DNA of 5,909 nucleotides from NCBI GenBank assembly GCA_964386525.1, contig CAYLSO010000174.1, positions 1 through 5,909 on the forward strand. Reading direction: 5' to 3'. Shown in pieces: positions 1 to 4,980 of the stretch. How positions within the stretch are numbered: position 1 is the stretch's first letter; each line of letters opens with the position of its first letter. Origin of the DNA: CAYLSO01 sp964386525. GTDB taxonomy: Bacteria > Eisenbacteria > RBG-16-71-46 > DASYSL01. Position numbers and translations under genes: made by a program. Under the pieces are notes generated by a model. It had not been told where the DNA came from, ran no database searches, and saw only the letters and a list, made by a program, of their open reading frames with translations.

Positions 1-418
1 CCGCCTCCTCGTTTTCGAGGATCTGGCCGGGGGCGAGCGTGCCGGGCCCGGCCCGCCCCGGCACCAGGTCGACGAACTTCTCGCCGAAGAAGTTGATGGC
101 CGCGATGCGCGCCTTGGAATCGGAGCTCAGGCTGGCCAGCGTCTCCTTGCGGACGCTGAGCACCACCTCGACGTACGACGAGTCGCCGGACGGGAGGATG
201 GCCAGGTCCTTGACGCTCCCCACCTCGACGCCGCGGAACCACACCGGCGAGCCCTGCGTCAGGCCGCCGACGTCGCGGAAGCGCGCCATGAGCGCCACGC
301 GGTTCTCGAAGAAGGAGGCGCCGCCGCGGATGGAGGCCCAGAGGAAGATGCCCAACCCGACCAGGATCAGAAGCCCCAGCCGGTACTCGCCCCAGGGGAT
401 GTCTCCCGATCGCTTCAC
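1..418 (-). CDS. mlaD: MlaD-like MCE-domain lipid transport protein (3' end beyond the window)
   Basis: This is the substrate-binding MCE subunit of an Mla-type ABC transporter, anchored in the inner membrane with its MCE domain in the periplasm, where such proteins form rings that pass phospholipids. Only the first 139 residues are present; the gene leaves the window at the left edge. Residues 11-30 form one transmembrane anchor after a short cytoplasmic MKRSGD-type start. The MCE domain follows (about 41-125), with the family hallmark RFRDVGGLTQGSPVWFRGVE at 46-65 and the closing FFGEKFVDLVPG at 110-121. The start is GTG, overlapping the mlaF stop as GTGA, with a GGAGGG ribosome binding site 9 nt upstream inside mlaF. 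Overlap and order indicate translational coupling with mlaF. Because the C-terminus is missing, I cannot tell a short MlaD from a longer MCE protein with a helical needle. Confidence 0.9.
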   Translation of the reverse strand, partial: MKRSGDIPWGEYRLGLLILVGLGIFLWASIRGGASFFENRVALMARFRDVGGLTQGSPVWFRGVEVGSVKDLAILPSGDSSYVEVVLSVRKETLASLSSDSKARIAAINFFGEKFVDLVPGRAGPGTLAPGQILENEEA

Positions 419-1278
419 GGTTCGTTGCCCTCCGCGGTGAACGAGTGGAACGCGTTTGCCACCGAGATCTTGAACGGCAGCAGGAACTCCGCCAGCTCGG
501 GCACGGTGCTCTCGGCCAGATCCTCGGAGCTGCCCTCGAAGGCGACCCGGCGGTCGTAGAGGAAGAGGAAGCGGTTGCCCATCTTGAGCGCGTGCGGGAT
601 CTCGTGGGTGACCACGATGCCGGTCACCTTCATCTCCTGGCGCAGACGCACGATGATGTCGGTGATGGTCTCCACCGAGGCCGGGTCGAGGCCGGTGGTC
701 GGCTCGTCGTAGAGCATGATGGCCGGCTGGTTGGAGGCCAGGGCGCGGGCGATGGCGACGCGACGCTGCATGCCGACCGACAGCTCGTCGGGCAGGCGGT
801 CGAGCAGCCGGTCGGCGTCGAGCCCGACGAGCTCGAGGTAATAGCGCGCCCGTTTCTCGACCTCGTCGAGCCCCAGGTGCCCGTGGTCGATGAGGCTGTA
901 GCCGACGTTCTCGCCCACGGTCAGCGAGTCGAAGAGAGCGCCGTTCTGGAACACCATGCCGATGCGCTGGCGCAGGTCGTTGCGCTCCTCGTCGGAGATC
1001 CGCGCCACGTCCTTGCCGAGCACGATCACGCTGCCCCGCTGCGGCCGGATGAGCCCGAGGATGAGCCGCAGTATGGTGCTCTTGCCGATGCCCGACGGCC
1101 CCATCACCACCTTGGTGCAGCCCGCCGCGACGCCGAAGGAGACGTCCTCGAGGATGGTGCGCCCGCCGATGGCGTAGGTGACGCGGTCGAAGACGATGGC
1201 GTTGCCGCCCGGGGTCTCCCCGGGCGTCAGGGACACGGCGCCGCCGGCGCCCGGCGCGCTACCACCCAAGAATGGCAA
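415..1278 (-). CDS. mlaF: MlaF-like ABC transporter ATP-binding protein
   Basis: This is the cytoplasmic ATPase that powers the Mla/MCE phospholipid transporter, pairing with the MlaE permease. All nucleotide-binding motifs are visible in a 287-residue reading: Walker A GPSGIGKST at 60-68, Q-loop Gln111 in MVFQNGALFDSLTVGENV, signature at 166-170, Walker B IMLYDE at 187-192, D-loop GLD at 196-198, and H-loop His225. The FQNGALFDSLTV and DEPTTGLDP segments are typical of MlaF/Mkl-type ATPases. The signature reads LSVGM instead of the usual LSGGM/LSGGQ. The long reading starts at a TTG that overlaps the last 20 bp of mlaE. A GTG at 1236 would give 273 residues and trims a low-complexity Gly/Ala/Pro leader, leaving the ABC domain intact (it begins near residue 28). 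Neither start has a convincing ribosome binding site, so the N-terminus is uncertain. The 3' end overlaps mlaD by 4 bp. Confidence 0.93.
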   Translation of the reverse strand: MPFLGGSAPGAGGAVSLTPGETPGGNAIVFDRVTYAIGGRTILEDVSFGVAAGCTKVVMGPSGIGKSTILRLILGLIRPQRGSVIVLGKDVARISDEERNDLRQRIGMVFQNGALFDSLTVGENVGYSLIDHGHLGLDEVEKRARYYLELVGLDADRLLDRLPDELSVGMQRRVAIARALASNQPAIMLYDEPTTGLDPASVETITDIIVRLRQEMKVTGIVVTHEIPHALKMGNRFLFLYDRRVAFEGSSEDLAESTVPELAEFLLPFKISVANAFHSFTAEGNEP

Positions 1279-2035
1279 AGATCACCCGCGTGAGCACGAA
1301 GTCGAAGATGAGCAGCAGCACGCTGGCGATGACCACCGATTCGGTCGTCGCCCGGCCGACGCCGCGCGTGCCGCCGCTGCTGCGGAAGCCCTTCCAGCAG
1401 GACACGAAGGTGATGATGAAGGCGAAGGTGAGCGGCTTCAAGGTGCCGATGAGCACCGTGCCGTAGACCATCGAGGTGCGCACCTGCGACCAGTAGAGCG
1501 AGAGCGAGACGTGGGCCACGTACTTGGCCATGATGGCGCCCCCGATGAGCTGCGTGGCGTTGGCCACGAAGGTCAGGAGCGGCAGCGTGATGACCAGCCC
1601 GATGAGCCGCGGCGCGGCCAGCTTGCTCATCGGGTCGGTGCCGAAGGCCGTCAGCGCGTCCACCTGGTCGGTGCTCTTCATCGAGCCGATCTCGGCGGTG
1701 TAGCCGGAGGCCAGGCGCGCCGCCACCACCAGGCCGGTGAGGTCGGGCCCCAGGGAGCGCACCACGGCGATGGTCATGAGCGTGCCCAGCAGGGTGACGG
1801 TGCCGTTCTCCGCCAGCTGGCGGGCGAACTGCAGGGCCATCGCCTGGCCGGCGAAGAACGACGAGATCAGCACCACGGGCAGCGACCCGACGCCGGCGAA
1901 GTAGGTCTGCTCGTAGACGTCCCGCCAGTAGATGGGTGGCCGGAAGACGGCCGCCACCATCTGGGCGGAGAACAGCGCCAGGTCCTGCAGGTTCCGCAGG
2001 AAGCTCTGCGTGCTGTAGAGGAGGTTTTTCAGCAC
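1259..2035 (-). CDS. mlaE: MlaE-like ABC transporter permease
   Basis: This is the integral inner-membrane permease (MlaE/DUF140 family) of the Mla phospholipid transporter, and the first gene of the mla operon here. The 258-residue length matches the family. An amphipathic N-terminal segment (1-35) leads to a hydrophobic region with SLPVVLISSFFAGQAMALQF (51-70). The conserved cytoplasmic loop follows: EIGSMKSTDQVDAL at 115-128, then FGTDPMSKLAAPRL at 131-144. The C-terminal block with KGFRSSGGTRGVGRATTESV at 215-234 is characteristic of the family, and a last hydrophobic helix closes the protein. The start is GTG; no other in-frame start is seen just upstream. An AGGGAG ribosome binding site lies at 2048-2053, 12 nt away, which is somewhat far. 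The stop lies inside the TTG-started reading of mlaF. A promoter candidate sits about 90 bp upstream. Confidence 0.95.
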   Translation of the reverse strand: MLKNLLYSTQSFLRNLQDLALFSAQMVAAVFRPPIYWRDVYEQTYFAGVGSLPVVLISSFFAGQAMALQFARQLAENGTVTLLGTLMTIAVVRSLGPDLTGLVVAARLASGYTAEIGSMKSTDQVDALTAFGTDPMSKLAAPRLIGLVITLPLLTFVANATQLIGGAIMAKYVAHVSLSLYWSQVRTSMVYGTVLIGTLKPLTFAFIITFVSCWKGFRSSGGTRGVGRATTESVVIASVLLLIFDFVLTRVIFAILGW

Positions 2036-2047
2036 GGGGGCACACGG

Positions 2048-2058
2048 CTCCCTGGGAG
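2048..2058 (-). promoter_or_regulatory. mlaE ribosome binding site within a short inverted repeat
   Basis: The only purine-rich motif ahead of the mlaE GTG is AGGGAG, read on the minus strand at 2053-2048. It forms one arm of a perfect CTCCC-A-GGGAG inverted repeat. In RNA this could close only as a 4-bp stem with a 3-nt loop, so the structure alone is weak. It does mean the Shine-Dalgarno sequence could be partly sequestered. Confidence 0.4.
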
Positions 2059-2073
2059 AGGTCCGGGTCGGAT

Positions 2074-2100
2074 CGGCGCCCGCGCGCGCGGCGCCCGCGC
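2074..2100. repeat. 12-bp GC direct repeat in the mlaE leader
   Basis: CGGCGCCCGCGC occurs twice, at 2074-2085 and 2089-2100, a 15-bp period. It lies in the predicted 5' untranslated region of the mla transcript, between the promoter candidate and mlaE. Each copy contains the palindrome GGCGCC, so the two copies can also pair with each other as a stem. In such GC-rich DNA this could be chance or slippage. Confidence 0.5.
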
Positions 2101-2122
2101 AGGCAGGACAGTCGGAGTCCGC

Positions 2123-2151
2123 AGTCTAGGCGGCGCCGGAGGGCATTTCAA
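2123..2151 (-). promoter_or_regulatory. Sigma70-like promoter for the mla operon
   Basis: On the minus strand a -35 box TTGAAA (2151-2146; 5 of 6 consensus bases) is followed after exactly 17 bp by a -10 box TAGACT (2128-2123; 4 of 6). Transcription would start near 2116, leaving a leader of about 80 nt before the mlaE GTG. It is one of very few AT-containing stretches in this intergenic region. It would make mlaE-mlaF-mlaD independent of the small gene upstream. No experimental support is available. Confidence 0.5.
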
Positions 2152-2196
2152 GGCTCGCGGTCGCGCCGCCGGCCGGCCGGGTCGGCGCCGGTGCCG

Positions 2197-2370
2197 TCAC
2201 GGTCTCAGGACCAGGCCCAGGTAGTACGGCCACAGAGCCAAGGCGACGATCGCCTTGGCGGTGGGCAGGTGGGCGAAGCCGATCGTGAACAACCACCCGA
2301 TGAGCCAGATGGGAACCGCCAGGCCGCCGACGTCCAGCCGGCCGCGGATGAACTGCTTGTCCTCGCTCAC
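2197..2370 (-). CDS. Small two-helix membrane protein of unknown function (57 aa)
   Basis: I do not recognise a named family. The 57-residue protein has a charged N-terminus (MSEDKQFIRGR) and then two hydrophobic stretches, about 17-33 (containing AVPIWLIGWLFTIGF) and about 37-55 (AKAIVALALWPYYLGLVL), so it is probably a helical hairpin in the inner membrane. Coding evidence is strong for its size. A near-perfect AGGAGGAGGA ribosome binding site lies just ahead of the GTG start, and only 3 of 57 codons end in A or T, like the real genes around it. The hydropathy pattern is also clean. It is divergent from the MFS gene, with 95 bp between starts, and is upstream of mlaE on the same strand with a 161-bp gap containing the mla promoter. 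It might be cotranscribed with mla by read-through and serve the transporter, but that is only positional inference. Confidence 0.8.
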   Translation of the reverse strand: MSEDKQFIRGRLDVGGLAVPIWLIGWLFTIGFAHLPTAKAIVALALWPYYLGLVLRP

Positions 2371-2374
2371 GCTG

Positions 2375-2384
2375 TCCTCCTCCT
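2375..2384 (-). promoter_or_regulatory. Strong Shine-Dalgarno sequence of the 57-aa gene
   Basis: The minus strand reads AGGAGGAGGA, 4 nt before the GTG at 2370. The AGGAGG core has near-optimal spacing. It is the best ribosome binding site in the window and decides the GTG start. It lies 1 nt downstream of a perfect hairpin. Confidence 0.8.
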
Positions 2385-2385
2385 G

Positions 2386-2405
2386 GGCGGCGGTAATCCG
2401 CCGCC
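2386..2405 (-). promoter_or_regulatory. Perfect leader hairpin against the small gene's RBS
   Basis: Eight G/C base pairs (GGCGGCGG with CCGCCGCC) enclose a 4-nt loop, read ATTA on the minus strand. There is no T-run after it, so it is not an intrinsic terminator for either strand. On the minus-strand RNA it ends 1 nt before the Shine-Dalgarno sequence. It would sit almost at the 5' end of a transcript started from the -10-like TAGTAT at 2415-2410. A role in mRNA stability or translation control is inferred. Confidence 0.55.
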
Positions 2406-2409
2406 GCGC

Positions 2410-2415
2410 ATACTA
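2410..2415 (-). promoter_or_regulatory. Possible -10 element for the 57-aa gene
   Basis: The minus strand reads TAGTAT at 2415-2410, 40 bp ahead of the GTG start. At 16-18 bp upstream of it I find no recognisable -35 box, so this is a weak call. If used, transcription would begin around 2403, at the base of the leader hairpin. Confidence 0.3.
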
Positions 2416-2452
2416 CGCCCGCGGCGTCTGCCCGCACACGGCCGTCGCGGGG

Positions 2453-2458
2453 TACACT
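2453..2458 (+). promoter_or_regulatory. -10 element placing the MFS transcript start at its ATG
   Basis: TACACT lies 7 bp before the ATG at 2466, and no Shine-Dalgarno motif lies between them. A -10 box at this distance would start transcription at or next to the A of the ATG, giving a leaderless mRNA. No good -35 box is visible near 2430-2436. Confidence 0.4.
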
Positions 2459-2465
2459 GTCCCGC

Positions 2466-3809
2466 ATGGATTCGTCCCCGCCGGTCCCGCCGGCGACGCC
2501 CGAGCCCGCGGCGGCCCCGCCCGGCCGCCGCTTCGCCGGTTTCACCGGCGCCGAGGCCCGGGTGGTCTTCGGCGCGGGCGCCGCCTACGCGCTGCGCATG
2601 CTCGGCACCTACATGGCGCTTCCGGTCCTCAGCCCCTACGCCGCGGCCCGGCCCGGCGCGGCCCCGCTGTGGACGGGCCTCTCGGTCGGCGCCTACGGCC
2701 TCACCCAGGCGGTCTTCCAGATCCCGATGGGGCTGCTCGGCGACCGCCGCGGGCGCGGCCTGGTGCTGGCGCTGGGGCTCGTGGTGTTCGGTTTCGGCTC
2801 CTGGATCTGCGCGGCGGCGGCGAGCGCGCCGGTGCTGGTGCTCGGGCGCCTCGTGCAGGGCGTGGGCGCGATGGCCTCGACGATGATCGCCCTGCTCGGC
2901 GACCGCACGCGCGAGGCGGTGCGCACGCGCGCCATGGCGGCGATGGGCGTGCTCATCGGCGGCGCCTTCGCGTTCGGCATGGTGGGCGGGCCGGCGGTGG
3001 CGGCACGGCTCGGCGTGCCGTGGCTCTTCGGCTTCGCGTGCGTGTCGTCCTTCGTGGGACTGGCCCTGCTGCCGTGGGCGCTGCACGCGCGGACGGCGGC
3101 GGGCGGCGCGATCACGGCATCCGCGCCCGCCGCGCCGGCGGCTCGGACGCCGTCCCCCGCTGCTACCCTGCGTGCGCTGGCCCGTCCGGCGCTCGTCGTC
3201 CTCGACGCCGGGATCCTCGTCCTGCACCTGACGCTCACCGCGCTCTTCGTCATCCTGCCGCTGCGGCTGGCGGCGCACATCGCCCCGGCCTACCAGTGGC
3301 GGGTCTATGCGCCCGTGCTCCTCGCCGGGTTCGCCGCCATGGCGCTGGCGTCGCGCGCCGCCGAGGCACACCGCGGCCGCAGGGGCGTGCTGGCCGCCGG
3401 CAGCGCCTGCCTGGCGGCAGCCTGCCTGCTGCTGGCGCGGGACGGGGGGCTGGGCGAGCTGGCCGTCGCCCTCGGGTTCTTCGTGGTGGGCTTCGCGTGC
3501 CTGGAGCCGACACTGGCCGCCCAGGTGACGCGCCACTCCGAGGCGGCGCTGCGCGGCGCCGCCGCCGGAGTCTTCAACACGGTGCAGTTCGGCGGCGTCT
3601 TCCTCGGAGGCCTCGCCGCCGGCGCGGCCCTCGGCGGGCGCGAGCCGCTGCTCTTCCTCGGGCTCGCCGTCGCGCAGGGGCTGTGGCTCGCGGCCGGCTG
3701 GCGCACCTTCGCCGGCGCCGAGCGTCCTACGCCGCCGCCCGCCGCGCCGCCGTCCCCAGCTCGCGCGCGCTCGGCTCCGACAGCAACTGCCCGTAGCGGC
3801 GGAAATTGA
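2466..3809 (+). CDS. MFS transporter, YajR-like
   Basis: This is an inner-membrane major facilitator superfamily carrier, 447 residues, about 12 helices, probably proton-coupled export; the substrate is unknown. The N-terminal half resembles the YajR group: RMLGTYMALPVLSPY at 44-58, YGLTQAVFQIPMGLLGDRRG at 77-96 (including the motif A loop GLLGDRRGR, 89-97), and GRLVQGVGAM at 127-136. A cytoplasmic Ala/Pro-rich linker (about 210-235) joins the halves, and the second half carries GFFVVGFACLEPTLAAQVTR at 337-356 and GVFNTVQFGGVF at 368-379. The first 25 residues and the last 30 are Pro/Ala-rich. E. coli YajR ends in an extra ferredoxin-like domain, which is absent here. The tail from about residue 421 is read from the antisense of the converging gene and has atypical codon use. 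The ATG has no ribosome binding site, and a -10-like TACACT lies 7 bp upstream. Confidence 0.9.
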   Translation: MDSSPPVPPATPEPAAAPPGRRFAGFTGAEARVVFGAGAAYALRMLGTYMALPVLSPYAAARPGAAPLWTGLSVGAYGLTQAVFQIPMGLLGDRRGRGLVLALGLVVFGFGSWICAAAASAPVLVLGRLVQGVGAMASTMIALLGDRTREAVRTRAMAAMGVLIGGAFAFGMVGGPAVAARLGVPWLFGFACVSSFVGLALLPWALHARTAAGGAITASAPAAPAARTPSPAATLRALARPALVVLDAGILVLHLTLTALFVILPLRLAAHIAPAYQWRVYAPVLLAGFAAMALASRAAEAHRGRRGVLAAGSACLAAACLLLARDGGLGELAVALGFFVVGFACLEPTLAAQVTRHSEAALRGAAAGVFNTVQFGGVFLGGLAAGAALGGREPLLFLGLAVAQGLWLAAGWRTFAGAERPTPPPAAPPSPARARSAPTATARSGGN

Positions 3810-4788
3810 AGACGTCCAGGTAGTAGTGGATGAGCAGCGAGCCCAGCACCACGCTGTAGTACGCCGGCTGGGGCGCGAAGCCGAATCCGTACTGGAGCAG
3901 GAAGATCAACGCCACGGCCGCCGCCGTGAAGCCCAGGTTCATGCCGTAGAAGGTCCACGCCCGGGGGCTCGTCCGGGCCATCAGCCGGCTGTCCATCTCG
4001 CCGTGCTCGCGGCGCAGCTTGAGCATCAGCCAGACCAGCGCCAGGTACTGGAACGAGTGCCAGGTGTTGTAGCCCTGGAAGGCGACGTCCAGGTTCGAGA
4101 AGCGCGGGATGAGCGTGGACACCACCGTGGCGGTGGCGATGAGCACGGTGGCCGGCAGGTTGAAGCGGTCCTCGCGGTACTCCTTGACGGTCTTGACCAC
4201 GAAGGCGACGGCGAAGCAGGCGAAGAGCGCCGTCACGAGCCCCGGGATCCACTCCTGCTTGGCGATGTCGGGCACCGCGATGACCCGGTTGGCGACGAAG
4301 AACTGCCCCGCGATGAGCTTCTGCGAGGCGGCCGGGTAGAGGGCGGTGAAGATGAGCCCGTAGTCCACCAGGCGGTTCCACGCCGAGCGCGGCCGCGCAT
4401 CCTTGTGGCGGTAGCTGTCGGCGAGGTAGCCGAGCTGGTGCAGCACGTGCAGCGACGCCGAGAAGAAGAAGATGGTGAGCAGCAGCGTCAGGTGGTTGAG
4501 CGCCAGAAAGAACACGATGGGCGGGATGATGAGGCTCGGCCAGACGATCTGCGGGAAGCGCTTGCGGAAGCTGCCGTCGATGAAGTTCAACCCGTAAGTC
4601 GAATACAGGTGCGGGCCGCCGACCAGCGCGGCCACCAGATAGTTGATGGCCGTCGTGGAGACGCCGAACCCGTAGTAGAGGCCCAGCGGCACCGCCGCCA
4701 GCCCGGCGCTGCCGATGAGGAACGTGAGGTCGAACTTGGCGCTGACCAGCCAGAGATTGCGGTGCCGTGCCATGGCGATCGCGGACAT
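3727..4788 (-). CDS. Polytopic membrane protein with conserved-looking histidine motifs, unknown function
   Basis: I cannot assign a named family. The 353-residue protein has about ten hydrophobic segments (roughly 18-40, 44-62, 82-98, 99-120, 138-160, 182-200, 210-228, 243-258, 280-302, 311-326). Histidines sit in or at the ends of helices: GGPH (H60), HVLHQLGY (H114, H117, Q118), WHSFQYL (H244, Q247) and HYYLDVF (H321, D325). This spacing recalls membrane metal-site proteins, where intramembrane histidines bind iron or copper. That is an inference from pattern, not a family match. The start is the ATG at 4788, chosen because GGGAGGAG lies a few bases upstream. The frame stays open for 86 more codons, but those read as Arg/Pro/Ala-rich noncoding sequence. 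The stop lies 83 bp inside the 3' end of the converging MFS gene. The PAP2 gene is upstream on the same strand, 166 bp away. Confidence 0.85.
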   Translation of the reverse strand: MSAIAMARHRNLWLVSAKFDLTFLIGSAGLAAVPLGLYYGFGVSTTAINYLVAALVGGPHLYSTYGLNFIDGSFRKRFPQIVWPSLIIPPIVFFLALNHLTLLLTIFFFSASLHVLHQLGYLADSYRHKDARPRSAWNRLVDYGLIFTALYPAASQKLIAGQFFVANRVIAVPDIAKQEWIPGLVTALFACFAVAFVVKTVKEYREDRFNLPATVLIATATVVSTLIPRFSNLDVAFQGYNTWHSFQYLALVWLMLKLRREHGEMDSRLMARTSPRAWTFYGMNLGFTAAAVALIFLLQYGFGFAPQPAYYSVVLGSLLIHYYLDVFNFRRYGQLLSEPSARELGTAARRAAA

Positions 4789-4791
4789 GCA

Positions 4792-4799
4792 CTCCTCCC
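4792..4799 (-). promoter_or_regulatory. Ribosome binding site of the histidine-rich membrane protein
   Basis: The minus strand reads GGGAGGAG immediately ahead of the ATG at 4788, with about 5 nt between the GGAGG core and the ATG. It fixes the start there and rules out the 86-codon upstream extension of the frame. Confidence 0.75.
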
Positions 4800-4802
4800 G
4801 AG

Positions 4803-4830
4803 GCGCTGCGGGGCCTCGGCCCCGCGGCGC
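4803..4830 (-). promoter_or_regulatory. Long GC hairpin against the RBS of the histidine-rich membrane protein
   Basis: An almost perfect inverted repeat: outer arms GCGC/GCGC, one mismatch (C opposite A on the minus-strand RNA; G-U in the plus-strand RNA), then inner arms GCGGGGCC/GGCCCCGC around a 2-nt centre. In RNA this is about 11 pairs with a 4-nt CGAG loop. It ends 3 nt before the GGGAGGAG site. No T-run follows on either strand, so it is not a classical terminator. Confidence 0.55.
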
Positions 4831-4951
4831 GTTTCCGGTTTCTCGATGGTCCCTGGATCCGGGCCGGGCCCGGACGCACTTCACCGGCCGCCCGGTCCCT
4901 GCGGCCACCCGCGCACGGCACGGGTGAGAGACGGGGCGGAAGACTGCGGGG

Positions 4952-4980
4952 ATTCTAGAAACCCCCTCCGATCTTGGGAA
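4952..4980 (-). promoter_or_regulatory. Possible promoter for the histidine-rich membrane protein inside the PAP2 3' end
   Basis: The minus strand reads TTCCCA (4980-4975; 4 of 6 against the -35 consensus), then exactly 17 bp, then TAGAAT (4957-4952; 5 of 6 against the -10 consensus). The -10 overlaps the PAP2 stop codon and lies in the palindrome TTCTAGAA. A transcript would begin near 4945 and carry a leader of about 157 nt. The same bases also fit a terminator-like hairpin, so the reading is ambiguous. Confidence 0.35.

Noticed and set aside
445..1293. Long plus-strand open frame opposite mlaF
   Set aside because: It mirrors a gene with all ABC ATPase motifs. The translation is rich in His, Asp, Glu, Arg and Val with no domain pattern, as expected for the antisense of GC-rich coding DNA.
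2152..2196. GC palindromes after the small gene as an intrinsic terminator
   Set aside because: There are several CCGG and GGCGCC palindromes, but no T-run follows on either strand, and such palindromes are frequent at this GC content.
1178..2224. 348-residue plus-strand frame opposite mlaE
   Set aside because: It is antisense to a clear MlaE permease. The Gly/His/Arg/Gln-rich composition has no recognisable fold.
2367..3536. 389-residue minus-strand frame opposite the MFS gene
   Set aside because: A hydrophilic, Arg/Gln/Glu/His-rich antisense shadow, with no ribosome binding site or motifs.
2255..3796. 513-residue plus-strand frame, longer than the MFS gene it overlaps
   Set aside because: It is the same strand in another frame. 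The translation is Arg/Ala/Gly/Pro-rich, while the MFS frame shows helices and motif A.
3727..4788. Assignment of the histidine-rich protein as a Brp/Blh carotene dioxygenase
   Set aside because: It shares only the general idea of several membrane histidines. I could not align specific motifs, so naming it would be a guess.
4856..4873. GGATCCGGGCCGGGCCCG-type palindromic stretch in the leader of the 3727-4788 gene
   Set aside because: Short overlapping GC palindromes with no stable unique stem or adjoining signal; best explained by composition.
3305..4921. 538-residue minus-strand frame spanning the convergent overlap
   Set aside because: It is out of frame with the hydrophobic membrane protein on the same strand and rich in Arg, Pro and Ala. 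It spans two genes with better support.
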